Below, one piece after another: positions 1 to 6,347 of a stretch of DNA of 9,845 nucleotides; the stretch's first letter is position 1, and each line of letters starts with the position of its first letter. The notes beneath the pieces are model-generated. The model was not told the DNA's origin. It saw only the letters and a list, made by a program, of their open reading frames with translations, and searched no databases. The stretch covers positions 1 to 9,845 of the forward strand of contig JBHAFL010000088.1 in assembly GCA_041856085.1 (NCBI GenBank). The letters are read 5' to 3'. Origin of the DNA: RUG754 sp041856085 (GTDB lineage: Bacteria; Bacillota; Clostridia; Peptostreptococcales; Anaerovoracaceae). The position numbers and the translations under genes are program-made.

Positions 1-645
1 AACCGCTTCTACTGCGAATCTTTTTCGGTTTCCGAGGATAAACTTGTAAACTGCGGACTCCCGAGAACGGACTATCTCCTCGAGTCGGAGGAGTCCGACA
101 GGAAAAGATTTTTTGCGGCATATCCGGAATTGGCCGACAAAAAAATAATCGTCTATGCTCCTACATTCAGGCGGGGAATAGATTTAGGCTGGCAGGAGTT
201 TGTTAACGCTCTCATCAAAATAAATAACGCGGCCGTAATAGTAAAGCCTCACCCGAATCAAAATATCGTGCTGACGGAAGAGCTGGCAGCCGAGGGCGTC
301 TGTATGCCTGAGGACTTCCGTACCATTGAAATCCTTGCAGCGGCGGACTACCTTATCACGGATTATTCCGCTGTCGCGGTCGAGGCGGCGGTACTGAGCA
401 TCAAGACTCTCTATTACGTGCCGGATTTCGAAGAATATACCGAAAAAAACGGTATGAACATCAATCTTTTCGAGGAGATGCCGGGACTCGTATTCAGAGA
501 AGCCGAGCCTATATGCGGGATTATCGCCGCTGACGCTTATCCCTCGGACAGGCTGGACGCATACAGAGAAAAATTTCTTCCGGAGGAGCTCGGTAAATCG
601 ACCGAAAAGGCGGCTTCGCTCGTGATATCTTGCCTCCATAAATAA
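1..645 (+). CDS. CDP-glycerol glycerophosphotransferase family protein, C-terminal part (5' truncated by window edge)
   Basis: The frame is open from the first base to the TAA at 643-645, so only the last 214 residues are seen and the true start lies outside the window. The fragment matches the C-terminal GT-B-like half of the TagB/TagF (Glyphos_transf) family. In order it shows GLPRTDYL (about residues 19-26 of the fragment), the nucleotide-side YAPTFR motif, KPHPN, and then DYLITDYSAVAVEAA, the counterpart of the conserved TDYSS region. Family members move glycerol-phosphate, or sometimes ribitol-phosphate or another polyol-phosphate, from a CDP-activated donor to a growing teichoic acid or capsule at the cytoplasmic face of the membrane. 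The gene is 20 nt upstream of an ATP-grasp gene on the same strand. The methionine-like codon at 130 is an internal TTG and not the start. Primase and polymerase subtypes cannot be told apart from this piece. Confidence 0.88.
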   Translation, partial: NRFYCESFSVSEDKLVNCGLPRTDYLLESEESDRKRFFAAYPELADKKIIVYAPTFRRGIDLGWQEFVNALIKINNAAVIVKPHPNQNIVLTEELAAEGVCMPEDFRTIEILAAADYLITDYSAVAVEAAVLSIKTLYYVPDFEEYTEKNGMNINLFEEMPGLVFREAEPICGIIAADAYPSDRLDAYREKFLPEELGKSTEKAASLVISCLHK

Positions 646-665
646 ACATATCGGGAAATAACTGA

Positions 666-1730
666 ATGGATATATTTTCAATTGCACATAAGCTAATTAA
701 AAAAACAAAGCTGTTCGTACTCTACTGGAGAAGGATAGTTTTTGTCAAAAACCACTTTAAGTGCAGCTTCGTTACGAAGCTCAAAGCGAATATCCTCGGC
801 GGCTATACGGCGGATCAGTGGATGCTCTATGATTTTGATAATAATGACAGGCGCGAATATCTTTCGGAGTTTGACTGGTACAGGTCGAGATACATAAACG
901 AGCCGTTTGATTTCGTCTGCAACAATAAGATAGCCTTTGCCGAAATACTCAAGCAGTATGTCCGTGTACCCGAAAGCTACATGATAAAAAATAAGGGAAG
1001 ACTCAGTTCCTTTACTTCGGAAACTATGGAATATGAAGACGCCTATGAACTTCTTAAAAAAAAGGGGCGGTATTTTTTCAAGCCTTACGGTAAGGGCAAG
1101 GGAACGGGCGTCGTCATTATGAGCTACGATGAGGAGCAGGGCGTGCCTATGATAGATTTCAGACCCGTTTCGCACGACGGTTTCATTTCCTATCTTAGAG
1201 ACAGGGACGATTGGTTTTTATCGGAGGCTATGAAGCAGCATAAATATCTCGACGAGATATACGATAAGACGGTAAATACCATCAGATTTATCACTCTAAA
1301 AGACCCGAGCACAGGGAAATTCAAGGTATTTTTTGCGGTTCAGAGAATAGGGACGAGCGAAACCGTACCCGTGGATAACGGCTCGAGGGGAGGGCTTGTC
1401 GCTAACATTGACCTCGATACAGGCGTGCTCTCCGAAGCGAGATGTCTGTGGAACAGGAATTCTTATAAGGTTCATCCTGACAGCGGTAAGCCCATCGAAG
1501 GGGTTCGAATACCGAACTGGCAGGAGCTTAAGCAGGATATGCTGAGGCTTGCAAATCGCCTGCCTTATATGAGTTTCATAGCTTGGGATATTCTTATCAC
1601 GCCCGAGGGGCATTGCATAATCGAGGCGAACACTTCCTCCGGGGTCAATATTATTCAGCTCTGGGGCGGGCAGCGAAAAGGGGAGCTCGGAGATTTTTAT
1701 AGGGCGCATAAGGTGCTTAAGAGACGGTGA
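666..1730 (+). CDS. Sugar-transfer-associated ATP-grasp family protein
   Basis: This 354-residue protein has an ATP-grasp domain of the type found in surface-polysaccharide loci. Visible motifs are a phosphate-binding lysine and glycine loop (FFKPYGKGKGTG; K139, G142-G148), NTIRF with R207, the metal-binding AWDI (D308), and EANTS (E320, N322). All expected catalytic positions are present, so it should be active. ATP-grasp enzymes join a carboxylate, activated as acyl-phosphate, to an amine or similar nucleophile. The substrate of this subgroup is not established as far as I know. The first ~30 residues are basic and hydrophobic (VLYWRRIVFVK), suggesting peripheral membrane contact; I see no signal peptide. 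A modest GGGA at 653-656 lies 9 nt before the ATG. The stop codon overlaps the ribosome binding site of the next gene, implying translational coupling. Residues ~65-105 resemble the region before the ATP-grasp fold in the tandem protein downstream. Confidence 0.82.
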   Translation: MDIFSIAHKLIKKTKLFVLYWRRIVFVKNHFKCSFVTKLKANILGGYTADQWMLYDFDNNDRREYLSEFDWYRSRYINEPFDFVCNNKIAFAEILKQYVRVPESYMIKNKGRLSSFTSETMEYEDAYELLKKKGRYFFKPYGKGKGTGVVIMSYDEEQGVPMIDFRPVSHDGFISYLRDRDDWFLSEAMKQHKYLDEIYDKTVNTIRFITLKDPSTGKFKVFFAVQRIGTSETVPVDNGSRGGLVANIDLDTGVLSEARCLWNRNSYKVHPDSGKPIEGVRIPNWQELKQDMLRLANRLPYMSFIAWDILITPEGHCIIEANTSSGVNIIQLWGGQRKGELGDFYRAHKVLKRR

Positions 1731-1734
1731 GGTT

Positions 1735-2322
1735 ATGAAATATATTATTATGGCGGACGGCAAGGGAAGCCGATGGCAAAACTATAACGAAATCCCGAAA
1801 CACTTCGCCGAGGTTGACGGAGAACCGATTATTGTGAGAACGGTAAGGCTCCTTAACGAAAAAGATGCGGAGAGCGAGGTAATAATTACCTCGCACGACG
1901 AGAGATATGATATTTGCGGAGCGAGGCGTTACGAGCCGCTTGACAATGTTCTTGAGATAGACAGGTTCACGGAAGAGCTGATAGAAGACGATATATGTTT
2001 TTTGTACGGCGACACGTACTACGCCGAAGAAGCGATAGACGCTATCATCTCCGAGGAAGTCGGGGATATACATTTTTTCGGAACGGAGAAGTCCATTGTC
2101 GCAATCAAGATAAAAGACGGGGAGCTTTTTAGAAACCACGTGCACAGAGTCAGGGAGCTGTATTTAGGCAACAAAATAAAAAAGTGCATAGGCTGGCAGG
2201 TGTACCAGTCTTTTATGAAGCTCCCGTTTGAGGGGAAGAGCATCAGAGGCAAATTCACGGTTCTGAGCGACAGGACTGAGGACTTTAACACGCCTGAGGA
2301 ATATATTAAAAGAAAGAACTGA
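1735..2322 (+). CDS. MobA/IspD-like nucleotidyltransferase family protein
   Basis: This 195-residue Rossmann-like NTP transferase begins with a first beta strand and a nucleotide-binding loop reading IMADGKGSRW followed by IPKH. The usual family form is AAGxGxR...PK. A second landmark is FLYGDTYY, with D93 in the place of the metal-binding aspartate. Near the C-terminus, DFNTPEEY (from residue 183) matches the closing D-x-(D/N)-TP motif of MobA/MocA/IspD-fold enzymes. Such proteins transfer a nucleotidyl group from an NTP to a sugar-phosphate, polyol-phosphate or choline-phosphate. The product here is unknown; a CDP-activated polyol or aminoalcohol would suit the neighbouring CDP-glycerol-type transferase, but that is inference. 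GGTGAGG at 1726-1732 overlaps the upstream stop and lies only 2 nt from the ATG. Starting later, at the ATG at 1750, would remove the first beta strand, so 1735 is preferred. The protein is short for the fold, but both ends are intact. Confidence 0.75.
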   Translation: MKYIIMADGKGSRWQNYNEIPKHFAEVDGEPIIVRTVRLLNEKDAESEVIITSHDERYDICGARRYEPLDNVLEIDRFTEELIEDDICFLYGDTYYAEEAIDAIISEEVGDIHFFGTEKSIVAIKIKDGELFRNHVHRVRELYLGNKIKKCIGWQVYQSFMKLPFEGKSIRGKFTVLSDRTEDFNTPEEYIKRKN

Positions 2323-2328
2323 TAATAC

Positions 2329-4590
2329 ATGGGAATAAAAAAAATAGCGGTAGACGCATTAGCGTTTATGCCGACCTCCGAGGGCTTTACCGCAGGAGAA
2401 GCCAGACGTTGGGTCAGGGAAGTGTTCAGGCATAAGACGAGAAACTACGGATATTCACGCGCAGAGACTCGCTGGGCTCTTAAGCACGGTTTTATGCCGG
2501 AGCAGGTATCAAGGCTCGGCATAAACAACGATAACGTTGACGATTATATTTCGGCAAGAGATTACGCATATTTAAGACCTCTTAACGGCACCTACGCAAA
2601 ATGGCTGACTGACAGGGTGACTATATTTTCGATATTCAAGCCTTTCAGAGACAGAATGCCCGAGTGTTATTATCAGCTCGGCAGAAGATATAAGGAGCTC
2701 AGCTGCATACCTCTTTCGGACAATACACGCGGCACGGAAATTGAAGATGTATTCAGGCTCATTAAAGAAAAAGGGGAAGTGAACATCTCCCCCTCAAACG
2801 GCATAGCCGCAAGCCTTCTGAAATGGCGCGACGGCGGTTTTCATCTTGACGGCAAAAGGTATTCCGAGGAAGAGCTTGAAGCCAAGCTTGATGATTACAG
2901 GCAGACGCTCGTCATCACCGAAAGGATAGTGCCGGATGACGTCCTGAAAAAAGGCGTGCTCAACCTTATCATAATGAACGAATACGGCGACACGCCGGTA
3001 ATAGGCGACGCTTTCGTAACATATAAGGATTACGGGAGAATCCCGTTCTCGGCAGTAAAATCAAAAAGCGAGGACAGCCTCGAGGAAATCGATATGCTCG
3101 ACGATAAGTTCAGAGAAATCGAGGCGGAGACGGTCGACGAGAAAACAGGAACTCTGAACGGCGAGAAAATACCTCATTGGGATGAAATCTGCGAGTTCGT
3201 TGACGAATTTTGCCGATTCGTACCTCAGCTTGAGTTTTTCGGCTGCCAGATTATAGTAAGGAAAAATGATTTTAAGGTGGTGTCTCTGCAAAATCACCCC
3301 GACTATCCGACTTGTAAGCCGTTCTCTAAAGAGACCTCGGCATACCTGATGAAAAAAGTAAGCCAAAAACGCGAGACCTATTCTTCTCTCGGTACAAGGC
3401 TTAAACGCGGCGGCAGGAAGCTGAGCAGAAGAATCCGAAAAATATTCGCAAGGATTTTTTTCCCGGTGTCCCTCGTGCCTTATCAAAGCATAAGATGGCC
3501 GCAGGATATGTTAAAAGATTTTTTTGCGAATAAGGATGCGTCGCTCGGAGAGAAGATATGGGCATATCGCCGCGGTTTTTTGTCGTACAGAATAAAGCAG
3601 TACGGCATCACCGAGGATAATATAGACGAGTATATTTCGGATTTTGAGTATCGCTGGCTTCGCCACATAAACCCGAAATACAGAAAATGGCTGGAAGATA
3701 AAATCACGGTAAAGTACATCTGCTCAGAGCATAAGGAGTGCTTCCCCGAATATTATTTTCACATAATCTGCAAAAACGGCAACAACAAGGTAATATCGAT
3801 GATGGATCTTCCGGACGGATATGGAAACGAGTTTGAAGACATATTCAGGCTCATAGAGGAAAAGGGCGTACTCGCGCTGAAGCCGGACGAGGGCTCTCAC
3901 GGCGACGGCTTCTACAAGTTCACCTGCGAGAAAGACGGCGGCAGCATGAAATACTGCCTTAATTATAACGAGGTGAGCCGGGACGAAGTCCTTGATATCC
4001 TGACGGACACGAACAATCAGTATCTAATCACGGAATACATCGATATGTGCGACGAGCTTAAGGCTATATACGCCGGCGCAGTTAACACGGTGAGAATGCT
4101 CGTATATAAGAGGGACGGCATAAACCCCGAGATAGGCAACTGTTATGTGAGAATCGGCTCGCAAAAAACAGGAGCCGTGGACAATGTCGGCGCGGGCGGT
4201 ATGACGGCTCATATCGACCCTGAAAACGGACATTTCCACAATGCGAAGATAGCTGTAGACAATCAGCTCGTCGATTGCCCTGTCCACCCTGACACGGGGG
4301 CGGTGATTGACGGTTATCTTCCTAATTGGGACAAGGTCAAAAAAGACGTTTTGGACGTGGCGAGAGCGATTCCGCAGCTCGAATGGTTCGGGTTCGACCT
4401 TGCCGTGACAAACGACGGAATCAAGTTCCCGGAGATAAACAGGTTTCCGGATTATCCGTCTGTCGAAAAGTACTCCGATGGGACGAGAGAATATCTGATG
4501 TATAAGCTGAGAATGAAAAAACAGGCCTACGGCTTGGACGTTAAGCCGGAGAAAAAACTCGTACATCTGCCGAAGAGAAAGACCGTCTAA
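2329..4590 (+). CDS. Tandem ATP-grasp protein: degenerate N-terminal unit fused to an intact C-terminal unit
   Basis: This 753-residue protein contains two homologous units of the sugar-transfer-associated ATP-grasp type, roughly residues 10-345 and 385-740. Both share a pre-domain block (GI..DN.D.YIS, LR..N..Y.KWL.D, PE.Y) and a FRLI.EKG block. Unit 2 keeps the catalytic set: K518 and the loop EGSHGDG (521-527), R589 in NTVR, D690 in GFDLAV, E702 and N704 in PEIN. Unit 1 has S154, NGIAASL, I215, Q307, S319 and Q321 at the aligned places, so it should not bind ATP-Mg or catalyse. The linker at 355-376 is strongly basic (LKRGGRKLSRRIRKI), then hydrophobic, which fits a membrane-surface contact. 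Probable role: ATP-dependent ligation during building or decoration of a surface polymer, with unit 1 acting as a scaffold, acceptor-binding or regulatory domain (inference). The frame is intact and starts 6 nt after the previous stop; no strong Shine-Dalgarno is visible. Confidence 0.82.
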   Translation: MGIKKIAVDALAFMPTSEGFTAGEARRWVREVFRHKTRNYGYSRAETRWALKHGFMPEQVSRLGINNDNVDDYISARDYAYLRPLNGTYAKWLTDRVTIFSIFKPFRDRMPECYYQLGRRYKELSCIPLSDNTRGTEIEDVFRLIKEKGEVNISPSNGIAASLLKWRDGGFHLDGKRYSEEELEAKLDDYRQTLVITERIVPDDVLKKGVLNLIIMNEYGDTPVIGDAFVTYKDYGRIPFSAVKSKSEDSLEEIDMLDDKFREIEAETVDEKTGTLNGEKIPHWDEICEFVDEFCRFVPQLEFFGCQIIVRKNDFKVVSLQNHPDYPTCKPFSKETSAYLMKKVSQKRETYSSLGTRLKRGGRKLSRRIRKIFARIFFPVSLVPYQSIRWPQDMLKDFFANKDASLGEKIWAYRRGFLSYRIKQYGITEDNIDEYISDFEYRWLRHINPKYRKWLEDKITVKYICSEHKECFPEYYFHIICKNGNNKVISMMDLPDGYGNEFEDIFRLIEEKGVLALKPDEGSHGDGFYKFTCEKDGGSMKYCLNYNEVSRDEVLDILTDTNNQYLITEYIDMCDELKAIYAGAVNTVRMLVYKRDGINPEIGNCYVRIGSQKTGAVDNVGAGGMTAHIDPENGHFHNAKIAVDNQLVDCPVHPDTGAVIDGYLPNWDKVKKDVLDVARAIPQLEWFGFDLAVTNDGIKFPEINRFPDYPSVEKYSDGTREYLMYKLRMKKQAYGLDVKPEKKLVHLPKRKTV

Positions 4591-4618
4591 AAACTAAAGC
4601 GGATTTTTAAGAGGTAAA

Positions 4619-5434
4619 ATGAATTATATCGAAGCATTAAAAGAAATATTAAGGGATAACTTGGAATATAGGCGCACTATACCGAAGCTGGCGGCCTCAG
4701 ACCTGAAAAAAACATACTCGGGTTCGCTGCTCGGCTGGGCATGGGCGCTTATAAGGCCGGCTATCCTGATTTTCGTCTTTTGGTTCGCCTACAGTATCGG
4801 GCTCAGAAAGGGAAATGAGGTGGACGGTTATCCCGTGTTCTTATGGCTGATAGCCGGGATGATACCGTGGTACTTCATGAGGGATATGATAACCGGCGGC
4901 GCCGGCTGCATCAGGAAGTTCAAATACTTGGTAACCAAGATAAAGTTTCCCGTCTCGACGATACCGAACATAGTGACATTATCGAATATGGTTCCGCATA
5001 TAGGGCTGGTAACCCTTATGATTGCGCTGTACTGGATGCTGGGATTCCCGCCGACGGTATATTATTTGCAATTGCCGTTCTATATGCTGACAATGTATCT
5101 TTTTTGGGCGGCGTGGTCGCTTTTCGCCGGAATGCTCAGCTCCGTATCGACGGATTTTCTTAACCTTGTCAAATCGCTGACGCAGGCGTTATTTTGGTTA
5201 TCCGGCATAATCTATAACGTTAATAAATTTGACAATGTAATGCTGAGAAGAGTGCTGCTTTTTAACCCGATTACCCTGATTGTAAACGGATACAGAGACA
5301 CTTTTATGTATCACAAATGGTTTTGGGAGAGGCCGGAGAGTATGAGGAACTTCGCCGTACTTTATTTGGCGATGTGCCTGCTTGCCGTATGGTCATACAA
5401 AAAACTCAGAAAGGAAATACCTGATGTACTGTAA
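4619..5434 (+). CDS. ABC-2 type polysaccharide/teichoic acid export permease (TagG-like)
   Basis: This 271-residue inner-membrane protein has about six hydrophobic segments, near residues 42-62, 72-90, 122-143, 149-172, 183-202 and 244-261. Family marks include the amphipathic N-terminus leading into LLGWAWALIRP, the GMIPWYFM segment after the first loop, and FNPIT in the last cytoplasmic-side loop region. This is the layout of TagG/RfbA/KpsM-type permeases, which with a cognate ATPase flip a lipid-linked polymer across the membrane. The ATPase gene follows 20 nt downstream. AAGAGG at 4609-4614 gives a ribosome binding site 4 nt from the ATG. With a TagB/F-like transferase upstream and an LCP ligase downstream, a teichoic-acid-like substrate is likelier than an O-antigen. 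The substrate cannot be read from the permease itself. Confidence 0.9.
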   Translation: MNYIEALKEILRDNLEYRRTIPKLAASDLKKTYSGSLLGWAWALIRPAILIFVFWFAYSIGLRKGNEVDGYPVFLWLIAGMIPWYFMRDMITGGAGCIRKFKYLVTKIKFPVSTIPNIVTLSNMVPHIGLVTLMIALYWMLGFPPTVYYLQLPFYMLTMYLFWAAWSLFAGMLSSVSTDFLNLVKSLTQALFWLSGIIYNVNKFDNVMLRRVLLFNPITLIVNGYRDTFMYHKWFWERPESMRNFAVLYLAMCLLAVWSYKKLRKEIPDVL

Positions 5435-5454
5435 CGGTATCGGGCGGTAATGCT

Positions 5455-6345
5455 ATGGACGAAAAAAATCCAAAAAAAAATATTGTACCGGCTGAAAGCA
5501 GGGAAGTAGTGATTAAGCTCGACCACGTAACCAAGGTGTATAAGCTTTTTAGGAGAGATAAGGACCGCTTTCGTTCGCTTTTCAGCAAAAAACAAAATTA
5601 CAAGAAAAAAATATCTGTAAACGATGTCAACATAGAGATAAGAAGAGGGGAAACCGTGGCAATCTTCGGCAAGAACGGCGCCGGTAAATCCACCATTCTT
5701 AAGATGATAACGGGAGTGGTTTACCCTACGACGGGCGAAGTGACCGTGAGCGGCAGGGTATCGGCCCTGCTCGAGCTGACAGCGGGCTTTGACCCCGAGT
5801 TTACGGGAAGAGAAAACATAAGATTTCGCGGACAGCTTCTCGGGCTCACCAAGGAAGCCATAGATAAGGTGGAGCCCGAAATAATCGACTTTTCAGAGCT
5901 TGAGGACTATATAGACCAGCCTGTCAGGACATATTCGTCGGGAATGAAAGCGAGGCTCGGGTTCGCAACAAACGTCAACGTGCAGCCGGAGATTCTGATA
6001 GTCGATGAGGCGCTGTCTGTGGGGGACTCCGAGTTCAGAAAAAAATCCAGTGAAAAGATTCGCGAAATAGTCGGCAAGGAAAATGTGACCTTTCTCTTCG
6101 TAACTCACTCTACGGAGGTCGCAAAATCCTTTTGCGAGAGGGGAATAGTAATGCATCTCGGGAATATGCTTTTTGACGGTCCGATAGACGAGGCTATAGT
6201 TTACTATAAGAAGTTTCTCGAGGAGCGTGCCAATGCAAAAAAAGAAGACAAGAGGGTTTTGACCGCAGAAAACAGCGACGAGAAAGAAGCTCAAGCTGTG
6301 AAAAGCGTTGAAATAGAAGAAATCATATCAAAGGGGGAAAAGTGA
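5455..6345 (+). CDS. ABC transporter ATP-binding protein for polysaccharide/teichoic acid export (TagH-like)
   Basis: This 296-residue ATPase has all the expected motifs: Walker A GKNGAGKST (about 72-80), the family-typical stretch LLELTAGFDPEFTGREN after it, signature YSSGM (160-164), Walker B ILIVDEAL (D184, E185), D-loop SVGD, and switch histidine H218 in FVTHS. It should energise the permease encoded just upstream. The ABC core ends near residue 245. It is followed by a highly charged, probably flexible tail of ~50 residues rich in Glu and Lys. There is no Wzt-type carbohydrate-binding domain, and no large extracytoplasmic C-terminal domain like that of Bacillus TagH. The ribosome binding site before 5455 is poor, so translation may depend on coupling with the permease. 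The TGA at 6343-6345 overlaps a possible GTG start of the next gene. Confidence 0.92.
   Translation: MDEKNPKKNIVPAESREVVIKLDHVTKVYKLFRRDKDRFRSLFSKKQNYKKKISVNDVNIEIRRGETVAIFGKNGAGKSTILKMITGVVYPTTGEVTVSGRVSALLELTAGFDPEFTGRENIRFRGQLLGLTKEAIDKVEPEIIDFSELEDYIDQPVRTYSSGMKARLGFATNVNVQPEILIVDEALSVGDSEFRKKSSEKIREIVGKENVTFLFVTHSTEVAKSFCERGIVMHLGNMLFDGPIDEAIVYYKKFLEERANAKKEDKRVLTAENSDEKEAQAVKSVEIEEIISKGEK
6332..6337 (+). promoter_or_regulatory. Ribosome binding site deciding the start of the LCP gene
   Basis: AGGGGG lies at the 3' end of the ABC ATPase gene. It is 10 nt from the ATG at 6348 but only 4 nt from the in-frame GTG at 6342. The first spacing is more usual and ATG is the stronger codon, so I take 6348 as the start. 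The choice changes the protein by only two residues. Confidence 0.5.
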
Positions 6346-6347
6346 TT

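Noticed and set aside
130..645. A start for the first gene at codon 130
   Set aside because: The frame is open back to base 1 and encodes family motifs such as GLPRTDYL upstream of it, so this TTG is internal and the gene is truncated by the window edge.
4024..4566. Long reverse-strand open frame opposite the tandem ATP-grasp gene
   Set aside because: It lies wholly antisense to a gene with clear domain motifs, and its product resembles no family I recognise. Other reverse-strand frames here (for example 184-687, 5893-6294, 7452-7877) were dismissed for the same reason.
2329..4590. Tandem protein as an assembly fusion of two separate genes
   Set aside because: The frame is continuous, there is no stop, ribosome binding site or start-like context at the linker, and the two halves are strongly diverged, so recent duplication or misassembly is unlikely.
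4843..5163. Alternative + strand frame inside the permease gene
   Set aside because: It overlaps the transmembrane-encoding frame completely, and the product is charged with no recognisable domain.
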